Shown here: positions 23,315-34,640 of the stretch, piece by piece
Layout of the letters: each line of letters starts with the position of its first letter
Numbering within the stretch: position 1 is the first letter of the stretch
From: Tridacna crocea
Taxonomy: Eukaryota > Mollusca > Bivalvia > Cardiida > Cardiidae
DNA: 64,000 nt
Assembly: GCA_943736015.1 (NCBI GenBank)
Contig: OX031059.1
Coordinates: forward strand, 21,322,501-21,386,500
Direction: 5' to 3'
Notes under the pieces: generated by a model
Told to the model about the DNA's origin: nothing
Databases searched by the model: none
Seen by the model: only the letters and a program-made list of their open reading frames with translations
Translations under genes and position numbers: made by a program

Positions 23315-23426
23315 TGATGTCACGCGCTTTATAAAGTGACGTCACATAAAGTGTAATGATGGTATCAATACGATTTTGAAACAGAGACGTAAACACATTG
23401 TGTTAGAAGATTAAGAACTGCTTTAG
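23315..23426 (+). promoter_or_regulatory. Candidate promoter with CRE sites, TATA box and splice donor
   Basis: TGATGTCA (23315), TATAAA (23330) and TGACGTCA (23337) lie in a partly palindromic GTCACGCGCTTTATAAAGTG context. A strong CTTTAG/GTAAGT donor follows at 23427. This could be a promoter and non-coding first exon. The overlap of TATA box and CRE and the absence of a downstream exon I recognise keep confidence low. Confidence 0.25.
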
Positions 23427-23429
23427 GTA

Positions 23430-25850
23430 AGTTAAATTATTTAATACGTTTTCATAAAAATTGCAAGCACACATTGAGACAATAATTATTTGAGTACTAC
23501 TCCCCGATCGGCCAACAATAAAATTTTGATAATGTCAACACTGGCAATTTCTTTACGCCTACCTCATTGCATATTTAATCAGCTAAAATCGCCAAACCTG
23601 TTCAACTATGATTATACATCATTTTAACGTAATAAAGTATTGTATTTTTGCGAATTTCCATCGTGACAAAAAACCGGAAGTTGAGAAAATATGTACGAGA
23701 TCTTATCAAAAAATTTCTCTACGGAAGCGCGTATAGGACGCAATTTTGATAGATATTTAGTCAAATACTATAATTGTTGTTAGAGGAAATATTTCTTATT
23801 CTTAATGTTATTTCAACATCCAAAAGTACTAATATCAACCTTCTCGGTTAATCTAAGGGTATTTACAAAGAGCCCAGGCTTGCTTTTATCTTATATACCG
23901 GCTCAGAAAAGAAGGGTAGAGAATGAAATACAAAATGTCTTAATCAGGTAATTTTCTTTCACTACATAAAGGCAAAAATGTGAACGATTTTTGTCTTTAA
24001 AAAGTAAAAAAAACTTTTATGTTGTTGTATACAATGGAAGTCGTATATAATGGAACAATCATTCGTATTTTAGTGATCATTTAATCTGTGGAGGCACCAT
24101 CCTAGTTCGATATAATTTGAAGGTTATTCATTTTGAAACTTTACCTGTAATCAATTTAAAAAAAACAAAACATTTTTTTTCTTCCTAAAAACTGCATAGT
24201 AATTGCAAAAAGTTTCCAAAAAATTATTATCATAATTATTTCATTTCAGGATTATACCATGGTTAGTGATTATTCTAGACCAGGCAAAAGGGCAGGGAGG
24301 CAGGAAAAAGGGGGCAGGGAGGAACATTGCCTTGTTGAATGACTTCTCATATCAGATAAAGGCAAATCAGTGTCCTTCACTCTTTTCGAAACAAGTTCTA
24401 ACTATAACTTTGGATATGAATTGCATATTAAAGAAAAAAATAAGAAAAAATTCTTATCAACTCATAGACTCAAAGCAACACAATCTGACTATACAGGTTT
24501 TGATTGCCATGTAATTTATGATACCATGATGCACTGTCACACTTAGCTTTAATGTAGTAGACCCGTAACACTTCTGGTGTAGCATGGAATAAAAGTTCTT
24601 GATAGTTGATAAATACGGATTTATACATATAAAATACTTATGCATATTTTTGACCGACTAGAAATGCCTTTGATGTCTCTTGAAAACAATTGTTGATACT
24701 TTTGTTAGTTTTCAGAAAAGGGAGGTAATTATTAATTTGCTTTGTAATGAGAATACAATGGATTTGGATTTATAAATAATAATTCTTGGAAGGAAAAATT
24801 GGCTCGGTTAAAGTAGTACAATAATACTCATTTTAGCAAATTTTGTAGGATAATAATATTGTAGAAATAGCTGTTTTACAGGTCCACTACCGAACTTCTC
24901 GTCAGATAACAAAAAATGTCCAGAATAATTATTAAAAAAACCTTCTTCTCAGCTGTTTAAGGAAATGACTATAATTTTGATTTGAAAAAAAAAATAATTA
25001 TTACATAGACGGAATTACAAAATGTGTAGGCAGGCCTACTGATGGAGTAGTGTACTACTGCATAGACATTCTATAAATAGACTGCTAACAATAGAACACT
25101 GCAATGCAGATTTTGCTTTAAAAAAAATTGCCGATGCTTGAATAGCAAACATCGAGTATTTTCAAGATAGTTGGCAACTTTGGTTTACCATCCATACTTG
25201 TAATTTATGCAAAAAATATACGAAATGATAATCTCCAGCTGCAATAAGATTTAATTCAGCTTTATTTTAAAACTATTCAAGTATTGATAAATTTCACTGA
25301 TTGTGTGACGTCATTTAAAGAAATTAGCAAACGTAAAAGTACCTGTGGGGGGAAAAAAGTTAGGGTTTCAAGGGATAAAGGGATGGTTTAGCAAGTTAAT
25401 GACAGAGAAGGATTATAACACCCTGCTGTCCTGTCTTAACTGACGAAGTTGATAAAGGATAATTAGTGTCACCCTTAGTCTTAGATCGGCTGTATTTCGT
25501 GAATATAGTCAGGTCGGAAGAAATTTATGGCGACTTTTTGTGACTGTGCAAGCTTGACGAGACAGAGCCGAGACACTGAAGATGAGTTTTTTGCCCATGT
25601 AGCCCGGTGGTTTGTTCTGAAACCAGAACAATACACAAACAAGTTTTGTATGTATTTGATAAGGGCAACAGGGCGGGTGTTCACAGATTCGAGGGCAGAA
25701 GGGCGGAGTGAAAAAGGGGCAGGGCGGCGCGCCCTGCTATTCCGCTCTGGAATAAACATCTAAGATGATGATGACATTTAGGATACGTAAATACCTGAAG
25801 AAGTATACATTTCAATTTCATTTCAGGGATGAAAATATATATTGTCGGAC
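23430..25850. other. No gene recognised
   Basis: AT-rich. Two G-rich patches (24284-24325 and 25686-25730) share a GGGCAGGG...AAAAAGGGG(G)CAGGG pattern. A 78-codon frame at 25527 (MATFCDCASLTRQSRDTEDE start) has ordinary-looking composition but no family I recognise. Confidence 0.35.
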
Positions 25851-25851
25851 A

Positions 25852-25909
25852 CTGTAAACCCAAGATCAGACTGCGCGTTCTGTGCAATCTGATCTTGATC
25901 TAAACTGTT
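25852..25909. repeat. GATC palindrome, family G
   Basis: AAGATCAGACTGCGCGTTCT with right arm CAATCTGATCTTGATCTAAA; a slightly shorter stem than the 20299 copy. Confidence 0.7.
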
Positions 25910-25947
25910 TGCAAAAGGTCAGTAAGTCGCACTTAGCAGCCTAGGGG

Positions 25948-26352
25948 TTAAAGGTGGCCTTTCAGATTGTGAGACAAAAATTTTACAAGAATACAAAAAA
26001 ATCATCCTCATACTCCAAAAGCCTAATAATTTTCATTTATAAAACCCCAGTAGTCAAAACCCATCAGACAACAAGAGAAATTAGATATTTACTACGGCCC
26101 AGGGCGACACCGAGGGGAAACAAGGTCTATTTTTACATGAGCAGCTAGCTGATTTACACACTGGAAATATACAGTTGAAGCTTCAAACGTCGCGTCCGAA
26201 GAAGAAATGACGGAAAATAATTACATGTTTGTTATGTTATGGCATTTCAGCATCATTAGTCACTTTCGAGTCACTTAATATTCCCACAATGCTTTTTTTT
26301 AATTTTTGGCTAAAAATAGCCTAAGAGGCTTCGTAGCCGTTTAAGGGAATAC
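25948..26352 (+). repeat. Dispersed ~410-bp repeat R400, copy 2
   Basis: Partner of 17313-17720. Several small indels. GAGGCTTCGTAGCC near the end matches GAGGCTACGTAGCC of copy 1. Confidence 0.7.
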
Positions 26353-26515
26353 CCTCAAGTCTATTTTTTGTAATTTTATGGTTCTTAATTATTGATGATT
26401 TGTATTGTTTTTTCATATAAATTTCAGTGATATAAATATTTTCTAATTCAGTGGGATGTTAGAATTCTAGATACCCACCTTAAACAACTACTTTAAAGGA
26501 TAATCATGAATGTTA

Positions 26516-26830
26516 TTTTCACGCCACATTGTTGAAGGTTACCGTGACCTTTGTATTTTTTTACTATTTGACCTCAAAATAAGTAGGGATCATCTGCTTT
26601 CCATGGTACATTTATGTACCAAATATGAAAAAACTCTGTAAAACCTGTGTCTAGTTATCATCAGGACAAGGTGTAAGCGGGACCGAGCCATTACATTGTT
26701 GAAACTCACTGTGACCTTGACCTTTGACTAATTGATCCAAAAATCGGTAGGGATCATCTACATTCATACATATATCATAAAGTGCATTACCCAAAATACT
26801 TACATGCAAAAATGGCAATATTTGACATGG
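26516..26830 (-). mobile_element. Pearl-like family F fragment (two units)
   Basis: Two units of about 160 bp carrying ACCGTGACCTTTG / CACTGTGACCTTGACCTTTG and AGTTATCATCAGGACAAGG. They are the reverse complement of the array at 62925-63665. Inverted ends not found. Confidence 0.6.
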
Positions 26831-27399
26831 CAAGAGTGATCATGCATTGATAAATTTTCGAGGATAAAAATCAGTGGGTGGGGTAATTTTACATATAATT
26901 TTATGGGTTTTATTAGCTGTATAATAATAATAAGGACATTCAATTGATTCAAAGAGCATGGTTTGCCTTCTTTGTCATAAGTATTGTGAAAGGAATAACT
27001 AAATCTCCTATGTTTTAATAAATCTCGCTTTACGGTCAAATAATAGTGTTTCTTGTAATTTTATTGAATCTAAAACACCAATGTTCTTTGGATGTCTATT
27101 TTTCAAAAAGTGCAACTGCAAAAGTTCGGGACTTTTTATGGATACTTGTACATACATAGTAGTTACAGAAAAACAGACTTTCAAAACTGTTGCAATTACT
27201 TCTAGGTTGACCCCCAAAATAGGGTAGATTGACTGGCCTATATATCTATTGAGTTATTGGGTGATGCTCAGTGCTCATAAATAATGGTTTCATAAATGTT
27301 CAAGAAAATTTGGCGGCAAGGGTCTGCCAATAAGCGTGTGACTACCATGTGTTGAAATTCAGTACATGTATTTTGATTCTGTAACAAAGAACAAAATGC

Positions 27400-27635
27400 C
27401 TAACCCTTTACCAAACAATCCCTGGTTTGTAAGACCCTAAGATAGAAGCCTTTTGAACACATTATGGGAAATGGAGAAAAGGCTGGTTACTAGCATTTTC
27501 TCCTTTTCCCACTATGTTTTCTACCCTGCTGGAAACATATTTCAGTTTTTCAATTAGGTTTTTATTTTATCATCTGCAACTGCAAGTGCTTTCAATTTGG
27601 ACCAGTCTAAAATTTTGTCGTTTGGAATAGGTTAA
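27400..27635 (-). mobile_element. PB1 MITE, full length
   Basis: The left edge reads CTAACCCTTTACC (one TTAA base changed), with TTAA at the right. An extra ACTGCA repeat in the GTCTGCAAATGC block adds a few bases. Confidence 0.85.
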
Positions 27636-27667
27636 CTCATGATAACTGAGACTACAAAATGTCCAGG

Positions 27668-27895
27668 TTAACCTTTTCACACAAAATGCCGACTTTTGAT
27701 CCTCCTGGAAAAGAAGCCTTTGGAAGACGTGGGAAAAGGAGAAAATGCTTGTAACCACATATTTTCTCCTTTTCCCACAAAGTTTTCTACCCTGTCAAAG
27801 AAAATTTGCACAATTGTAACCACGTTGAAATTGTCATCTGCAAATGCTTTCAATTTGGACAAAGGCTAAAATTTTTCTGTCTGGTAAAGGGTTAA
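27668..27895 (-). mobile_element. PB1 MITE, full length
   Basis: TTAA ends. The core reads AATGCTTGTAACCACATATT, so the inner stem is broken while the outer GGGAAAAGGAG/CTCCTTTTCCC stem is perfect. Confidence 0.85.
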
Positions 27896-27915
27896 AAGGT
27901 TTTGTACTCTGTAAA

Positions 27916-28076
27916 TGTCATATAGCTTAAGTTATGAGATTCATGATTTAAAAAAGCAGAAAACACTGATGGAAAAGGAGGAAATGCTGGTATTTAAGGT
28001 TTTTCTCCTTTTCATCGTTCAATATTTTCAAATCTCAAAACCTGAAGCTAAATTCAAACTGTCCTCTTCAACTGCT
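27916..28076 (+). mobile_element. PB1 fragment
   Basis: Core-like GGAAAAGGAGGAAATGCTGG and CTTTTTCTCC arms with AAGCAGAAAACACTGATGGA to the left. No TTAA end on either side. Confidence 0.5.
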
Positions 28077-28304
28077 TTAACCCTATACCAAGCCATCTTG
28101 ACTTTTAACAATTCTGATAAAGAAGGCTTCTGAAAACGTTGTGGGAAAAGAAGAAAATGCTGGTAACCAGCATGTTCTCTTTTTCCCACAGTGTTTCCTA
28201 CCCTGCTGAAAACAAATTTCAATTTTTGAGTTTTGTTTATTTTGTTATCTGCAAATGCTTTCAGTTTGGACAAGTCTAGAATTTTGTTGTTTGGTGAAGA
28301 ATTG
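28077..28304 (-). mobile_element. PB1 MITE, full length
   Basis: TTAA at the left; the right edge is mutated to TGAATT. Core left arm AAGAAGAAAATGCTGG, right arm CCAGCATGTTCTCTTTT. Confidence 0.85.
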
Positions 28305-28326
28305 AATTATGGATGACTGACATGGA

Positions 28327-28556
28327 TTAATTCTTTACCACATAATCCCGACTTTTGACAACCCAGAGAAAGAAAACCTTTAAAAACCTTGTGCGAAAAG
28401 GAAAAAATGCCGGTAACCAGCATTTTCTCCTTTTCCCACAATGTTTTCTACCCTTTCCAAATGAAATTTCAGTTTTTTGAGTCATGCTTATTATGTCGTC
28501 TGCAAATGCTTTCAAGTTGGACTAGTCCAAAATTTTGTCATCTGGTAAAGAGTTAA
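28327..28556 (-). mobile_element. PB1 MITE, full length
   Basis: TTAA ends; core centre CCGGTAACCAGC with one unpaired base. Fourth PB1 in about 1.2 kb. Confidence 0.9.
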
Positions 28557-28686
28557 GATATATTGCAAATTAACAATTTGTGGCTAAAGGAATATTTGAG
28601 TAGGGAAAAGGCAAATAATGACTGAAAGGAAAACAGGAAAAGTAATAGAGTAGGTTTTCACTGAGGTTAATACCGGTAGTCTCTTT

Positions 28687-28826
28687 TAGCTCTTTACAAT
28701 GAAAAAATAATAAAGGATGGTCAAAACTCAAAGCATTTGCAGAAGACGAATCACATGGTGCACAGAGTAGAAAAGTTTTCTTTGAAAGGATAGAAAAAAT
28801 TGTGGGAAAATGAGAGAATGCTGCCT
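28687..28826 (+). mobile_element. PB1 left-half fragment
   Basis: CTCTTTACAATGA start, CAAAGCATTTGCAGAAGACG and TTGTGGGAAAATGAGAGAAT; stops at the core. A second left half follows immediately at 28828. Confidence 0.6.
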
Positions 28827-28827
28827 T

Positions 28828-30306
28828 TTAGTCCAGTACATATTGAAATCATTCGCAGACAACAAATTAAATGTCAACCAGATGTTGTGATATGTCTTGG
28901 AATGGATAGAAAAGATTGTGAGAAAAGCAGAAAATGCTAATTACCAGCGTTTCTCTCCCTTTTCCTCATTATTATTATACGCCCGAAGGGTTGTATTATG
29001 TTATACCCCCGGTCGTCCGTCCGTGCGTCCGTCTGTTAGCAATTTCTTGTGTGTGCAACTCCTCCTATAGTTTTCATCCGAATTATTTGAAACTTGCCAC
29101 AATCAATCTCCATGATGTCTAGTTGTGCACCTGGGTCTTAGAATTTTGATGGCTGTTTGCGTTCTAAAATTATCTGCCCTTGATTTCTGAAAATAACCAA
29201 CTTTTCACTTTGAATTTTTGTTCAGGCCTTAACTTCCATACCATAAAAGGTATCAACTTGAAACTACATACACTGATAAAACACATTATGGAGAAGTGCA
29301 GTGCACATGAACCATAACTCTGTGACCTTTATTTTTTGAGTTATTGCCCTTTGTTAATTTTCAGTTTGAATTTTTGTCCAGGCCATAACTTCCAAATTAT
29401 AAAAGCTATTAACCTGGAACTTCATACGCTGATAGAACACATTATGGAGAAGTGCAGTGCACATGAGCAATAACTCTGCCCCCTTTATTTTTGAGTTATT
29501 GCCCTTTGTTATTTTTCAGTTTGAATTTTTGTCCAGGCCATAACTTCCAAACTATAAAAACTATTAACTTGGAACTTCAAACACTGATAGAACCCATTAT
29601 GGAGAAGTGCACTGCCAATGAAATATAACTCTGCCCCATTTATTTTTTTGAGTTATTGCCCTTTGTTAATTTTTTTAGTTTTAATTTTTGTCCAGGCCAT
29701 AACTTCCAAACTATAAAAGGTATCAACTTGAAACTACATACACTGATAGAACACATTATGGAGAAGTGCAGTGAACTATAACTCTGTGACCTCTTTTTTT
29801 TTAGTTATTGCCCTTTGTTGATTTTTTAGTTTTAATTTTTGTCCAGGCCTTAACTTCTAAACTTTAAAACCTATCATCTTGAAACTTCAAGGACTAATAG
29901 AACACATTATGAAGAAGTGCACTGCACAAGAACCATAACTCTGCCATCCTTCTTTTTGAGTTATTGCCCTTTGTTAATTTTCTCTTTGAATTTTCGTCTT
30001 GGCCATAATTTCTAAAATATATAAAAGCTATGATCTTGAACCTTTCAAGACTGATAGAACACCTTGTGGAGGACAGCAATTCACAAAATTTGTAACTGTG
30101 CCACCCTTCTTTTTTTAGTTATTGCCCTTTAATATTTTTCACATATCATGGAGATTAACTACTCTTCATTCATGGCCCTTCCGTCATTTCAACTCATTTC
30201 ACTGACAAGCCCCTTTGGGCGTATATGCGCCGCTTTGCGAAGCTCTTGTTTTCTAAAGCCTTCATCCTCAGGGTTAATAAAACAGGATTATGTGAAAAAA
30301 GTTTAA
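28828..30306 (+). mobile_element. PB1 host split by a pearl-like element
   Basis: The left part runs through AAAGCAGAAAATGCTAATTA to the right stem TCTCCCTTTTCCTCA. The host resumes at 30251 with TTCTAAAGCCTTCATCCTCA and ends in TTAA. The insertion sits in the right arm of the hairpin. Confidence 0.8.
28966..30250 (+). mobile_element. Pearl-like element A, six ~156-bp units
   Basis: Subterminal inverted repeats ATACGCCCGAAGGG (28977) and CCCTTTGGGCGTAT (30211) bracket a CGTCCGTCCGTGCGTCCGTC simple-repeat patch, then about six units marked by TTATTGCCCTTTGTTA at 29341, 29496, 29653, 29805, 29961 and 30119. The right tip is GAAGCTCTTGTT. No ORF. The layout matches bivalve pearl/CvA-type non-autonomous elements. 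Confidence 0.75.
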
Positions 30307-30344
30307 TACCTGCTGGTACAATTGATTGTTTTGATTGTATGGTG

Positions 30345-30632
30345 ACTAGAGCCACTTTCAGTATTATTTCAGTTATGTCACAGTGGCTAGTTCACCTATT
30401 CATGCTTTCCTGGAGTCTCTTTTATCAGTATTCCAAACAGTTTTCTTTTCCAAACCACTGGCTGCTTTCCCACATAACCATTGCCAGGACAATAGCCAGT
30501 GTTGGGAGAATGATGATTCCTGTGGCAATGTCTATCAGCAATCCCTTAAAAGAAATTGGTCGAGCCAGGGATCGAGCCCACGACCTTTTGTTCCCAATTC
30601 CTGCGTGCTACCGAATGAGCTACCAGGGCTTA
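30345..30632 (-). mobile_element. SINE-1, copy B, complete tRNA head
   Basis: On the minus strand the head reads GCCCTGGTAGCTCATTCGGT (A box) and GGGCTCGATCCC (B box), followed by the family body. Best-preserved head of the three copies. The plus-strand frame of 153 codons here is a shadow of the SINE. Confidence 0.75.
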
Positions 30633-30639
30633 GCTTCCC

Positions 30640-30800
30640 TTAGGTATAAAGCTTTTGAAAAGATTATGGGAAAAGAGAAAATGTAGATGACCTACATGTT
30701 GTTTTTCCCCAAGTTTTTTTTTTAACAACTCAAAACAGTAACCATCCCTTGACCTATATTTGTCAGTTGCAAATGCTTTCAGTATTGTTTATTAAAGTAT
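30640..30800 (-). mobile_element. PB1 fragment
   Basis: AAGCTTTTGAAAAGATTATG, a short core and GTCAGTTGCAAATGCTTTCA; both ends are missing. It abuts the SINE-1 head. Confidence 0.6.
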
Positions 30801-30850
30801 GAGCTTCAGGTACAGGAAATAGTGAGAATGTAAACACTGATTCAAATTTT

Positions 30851-31078
30851 TTAAACTTTACCAAACTACATAATTTTAGACTTGTCCAAAATGAAAGCTT
30901 TTGCAGACAAGAAAATAAATGTAACTCAAAAATTGAAATTTGTTTTCAGCAGGGTAGCAAACGTTGTGGGAAAAGGAGAAAATACTGGTTATCAGCATTT
31001 TCTCCTTTTCTTATAACATTTTAAAACTACTTCTTTCACAGGGTTGTTAAAAGTTAGGATTTTGTGGTAAAGGTTTAA
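30851..31078 (+). mobile_element. PB1 MITE, full length
   Basis: TTAA ends. Core AATACTGGTTATCAGCATTT, so one inner pair is lost; the outer right arm has drifted (CTTTTCTTATAACATTTT). Confidence 0.85.
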
Positions 31079-31124
31079 ACAGGAATATGAATTAACTGAC
31101 TTCACTTTGTTTTAATGATAATTC

Positions 31125-31352
31125 TTAACCCTTTACTGTACAATCCCTGGTTTTTATGACCCTGAGGGAGAAGCCTTTTGAAAATATTGTGGGAAAAGGA
31201 GAAAATGCTGATAACCAGCATTTTCTCCTTTTCCCACAATGTTTTCTACCCTGCTAGAAACAAATTTCAAATTTCCAGTTACAGTTATATTGTCGTCTGC
31301 AAGTGCTTTGAATTTGGACCAGTCTAAAATTCTGTTGTTGGTAAAGAGTAAT
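31125..31352 (-). mobile_element. PB1 MITE, full length
   Basis: TTAA at the left, right edge decayed to GAGTAATT. Core ATGCTGATAACCAGCAT with intact outer stem. Confidence 0.85.
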
Positions 31353-31477
31353 TACACCCAGAGAACTGAATATTTTTGTAGAATACACGTGTATATATAC
31401 ATGTATATGCACAGAACTGCATTGTTAAATAAATAAGATTTGTTTTATGAATTTCTATCTTTTTATCTTGTCATTCC

Positions 31478-31600
31478 TTTTACCCCATTCCACACAATCC
31501 TGAGTTTTAACAACCCCAAGTAAAGAGAAACACTGTAGGCTTTCTAAAACATTGTAGGAAAAGAAAAAAATGTTGGCAACCAGACAGGATGCCTTTGAAG
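31478..31600 (-). mobile_element. PB1 left-half fragment
   Basis: CCACACAATCCTGAGTTTTA and AAAACATTGTAGGAAAAGAA; ends at the core with GTTGGCAACCAG. Confidence 0.6.
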
Positions 31601-31628
31601 AAAAAGAAGGCTTTTTATTAAAAAGTTT

Positions 31629-31858
31629 TTAACCTTTTACCACTCAATAACAACTTTTAACACCCCTTGAGGAAGAAGCCTTTTGAAAGCACTGTGGGAA
31701 AAGGAGAAAATGCTGGTAACCAGCGTTTTCTCTTTTTCCCACAGTGTTTTCTACCCTATCAGGATCAAATTTCATTATTTGAGTCGCATTTAAATTGTTG
31801 TCTGCAAATACTTTCAAGTTGGGCAAGGTCAAAACTTTGCTGTCTGGGAAAGAGTTGA
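31629..31858 (-). mobile_element. PB1 MITE with paired arm changes
   Basis: TTAA left, TTGA right. CACTGTGGG on the left arm and CCCACAGTG on the right both depart from the usual CATTGTGGG/CCCACAATG, so pairing is kept. Confidence 0.85.
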
Positions 31859-31870
31859 AATATTGGAGGT

Positions 31871-32054
31871 TTTTGAAAACATTGTGGGGAAAAGAAGAAA
31901 ATGCTGGTGACCAGAAGAGAAGTCTTTCAGATAAAGAGATGGTTTTTGAAAACATTGTTGGAAAAGAAGAAAATTCCTGTTACCAGAAAAGGAGAATTCT
32001 TCTTCTGAGAAATCCACAGCTTTTGAAAACATTGTGGGAATAGATGAAAATGCT
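31871..32054 (-). repeat. Three tandem PB1 half-cores
   Basis: TTTTGAAAACATTGT(G/T)GG starts at 31871, 31944 and 32021. Each is followed by an AAAATGCTGG-like or AATTCCTG half-core and no right arm. Unit length 73-77 bp. The third ends at the SINE-1 head. Confidence 0.7.
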
Positions 32055-32330
32055 CTGTAGCTCAGCTGGTAACAACATTTGAGCAAGCATGTTGCTGGTA
32101 CAAAATTCCAGCTTGCCAATTTCTCTCAGAGAATTTATGATAGTCATTGCAACAGGATACATTCCAATCTTGCTTCTGAATAACCCTAGATGGTTATGTA
32201 GGAAAGCAGCCAATGACTTAGGAACACCATAGTGAGAAGTGCTGGAAAAGAAATGCTGGGAGAGCATGTATAGGTGAAGTGGTTGCAGCTGTGATATCAT
32301 TGGAAATATTTGAATAGTATCAACTCTTAG
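32052..32330 (+). mobile_element. SINE-1, copy C
   Basis: A-box-like TGTAGCTCAGCTGGTAACA and a decayed B box (GGTACAAAATTCC), then the shared body in plus orientation, ending near GTGATATCATTGG. It begins within the third PB1 half-core. Confidence 0.7.
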
Positions 32331-32369
32331 GCTGTTAAGTGCAACTCAAGGACCTTTTGCTGACAGTTT

Positions 32370-32428
32370 TGATCAAGATCACACTGCACAGAACAAATAG
32401 TCTGATCTTTGATCTACACTGTCCTATA
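32370..32428. repeat. GATC palindrome, family G
   Basis: GATCAAGATCACACTGCACA with AGTCTGATCTTTGATCTACA; same family as 20299, just outside the segmental duplication. Confidence 0.7.
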
Positions 32429-32538
32429 AGGGGATGTCTGATCCTGAAAAAAAAATACCTTTGAATTAGCCAAATTTTGGTTTTTACTATCAGTTTGAAT
32501 TTTTCATCTCAGTTACTTAGTAGGATAAGGGTTGAATT

Positions 32539-32772
32539 TTAAACAAACAAATCGACTAGACTATAAAAGTTCTGTAATATTTAGTATTAATAACATTTAC
32601 AGATAGTGTTTGATCAAAAGTTTCTCAAAAGAAGGACTTTGTGAAGGATATGAAATTATTGTGGCAAAAGGAAAATAGCATGCAACCGGAAGTTTTCCTC
32701 AAGATTCTCATTATGTTTTCCAAAAGCCTAAACAGTGTCCCTAAGTATCGGGACTGTCTTGTAAAGGGTTAA
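32539..32772 (+). mobile_element. PB1-related element, partner of 19207-19452
   Basis: Same truncated core type (GGAAAATAGCATGCAACCGG; right arm AGTTTTCCTC) and the same TTAA edges. Confidence 0.65.
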
Positions 32773-33599
32773 ATTGCATATTACTTATTTGATTAAAATG
32801 TATAAGAAAGAGTCATATACAAGCATACTGTTTGACAAAATTTTTCATTGATCTAAATAAGCCACTGTGTAGTCTACATAATTATGTGTAGATATGATTT
32901 TCCTTGATTCATATATGACGAAAAAAATATATAAATAGCCATTTTTCTCAATTACATACAGTTTAATTACAACATCGAATTATATCTTTTATCAATCAAC
33001 CCAATAAATGATGCCCATAGACTCGTACTGCAGAACTATCGCAGCTGGGATTTTTCAAAAAAAAATTATGGTCTAGGGGAAAAAACTCGTACTTTCTAAG
33101 AGTAAGAGTAAAGCAACAGTAGTCTCCCTTATAATGATCCGCCCTTCATCATTTCTCCTAGACGCTTGACGGATCAAAGTACTAAACATAACACTAGGTA
33201 AAAGGTGATGTGCATGTAACGATTTTAATCTGTTTTTGATGAAGATTTCAATTAATCTTAAGAAAAGAGTGTCATTGATATTGATTTTAATACAAAACAC
33301 TAGAATCTAAGTTTTAAATAAGATTATTTCCTGCTTTTTCTACTTGAAAGTCGATTGGGATCACCGAGAAGGGTTTTAATCTTTGAAAATCGCCATTTGC
33401 AAAGGATGAGGTTTGCGGACTGCATAGTTTAAAATGACGCTTCACAGAATGTACGATCTGATCTACACAGTTAACTTGTTTCGTAAACCTTTCAGTGCAA
33501 AATAAATAAATTCAAATTCCAGCGGACGGCTCTAAACACATTCTATTGAAACTCACAAAGATTTTGTTTGTATAGGGTTGACTACACCAGCGGATGACA

Positions 33600-33653
33600 T
33601 AGATCAATGATCAGACTGCACGTTCTGTGATCTTGATTTATGCCGTCCGCAAA
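33600..33653. repeat. GATC palindrome, family G
   Basis: GATCAATGATCAGACTGCAC then GTTCTGTGATCTTGATTTAT; shorter, asymmetrical copy. Confidence 0.6.
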
Positions 33654-33736
33654 AGAGGTTCGATGTCTTAAGGCGCGTAAAAACGAAAACTTCAAAGTGC
33701 CATATACAGTAAAAGTTGCCTTTACAGTCTGTGTAG

Positions 33737-33793
33737 ATCATGATCAATCTGCACAAAACGTGCAGTCTGATCTTTGATCTACACCGTCCACTT
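33737..33793. repeat. GATC palindrome, family G
   Basis: GTGTAGATCATGATCAATCT pairs with AGTCTGATCTTTGATCTACA. This is the duplicate of the 20299 copy. Confidence 0.75.
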
Positions 33794-34367
33794 TCCTCAG
33801 ACTTTCTGTACAATTTTATGCAACTTTAACACCCTAATTGTTCGGAAAGTTTTTTTTAGACTGAAGTTATCTCTTGTTTATTTGGCGCTCTATGGGGTTG
33901 TAATGAGAACGGTTTGATATTCATTGGGATTTATTTTAACAAGACATCATCTTCCTACATTAAGCCAATTTATGTTTTGAAGTTGAGCTATAAAATGACC
34001 TTCCATATTTAGCAATATATGTCGATATCGTCATTGAATGAAAACATAGTTTTGTTTGTAAGTTTGCGTAAAGTTATCGTAGTGGTTATCATTAAGTCAT
34101 TAATTTCATGTACTGAACATCTATTACCTCAATGATATCTGTTACAAAATATTGCATTTTTATTGTAGGGCGATCTTACAATGAATTCCAAATTCAAATA
34201 TTGGGGGTTATAATTAACATGAAATAAACGGGAGACTACCTGCCGCCTGTTAAGAAAAATAATAAGTTTGACCGATTTTTTTTTTGTCTGGTGGCATGTC
34301 GTTTTTTGAACGGTTAAAATTAACAAGTTGACCACATAAACTGGTTGATATCCGTTACACCTAGATG

Positions 34368-34640
34368 AAAATTTATCGTTTGTCCAACGGATCGTCTCTA
34401 CAGACGTTACCGTGTTTATTCGTCCTCGGTTTTATGCTTGCTCTTGGCTGGCATTTTTTGTAAGGTGCACAGGCATATAAGGACCAGAGACAGGAAGAGG
34501 AGGTTCCATGTCCCGCCTACTGCACGTACTATGCACACACTATAGCCGCAGTAATGTAGCGCCTCCGGAAGTAGCCAAAGCGAGGTTTTGGGCGGAGTCT
34601 TTGTTTTGTAGGCGTACCATTCAATGGTATGCACGTACTC
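34368..34640. other. Conserved block of the duplicated segment, second copy
   Basis: Partner of 21475-21740. TATAAGG at 34476 and ATG at 34508 keep the same spacing. The plus frame reads MSRLLHVLCTHYSRS...AKARFWAES. The minus frame ends VLICLCTLQKMPAKSKHKTEDE and is open for 72 codons. See the first copy for the alternatives. Confidence 0.3.

Noticed and set aside
23315-23344. CRE/TATA cluster as proof of a gene
   Set aside because: The motifs overlap in a partial palindrome and no downstream coding exon was recognised, so it is kept as a weak candidate only.
30225-30686. 153-codon plus-strand frame
   Set aside because: Lies across the end of pearl-like element A, a PB1 end and SINE-1; not a protein-coding gene.
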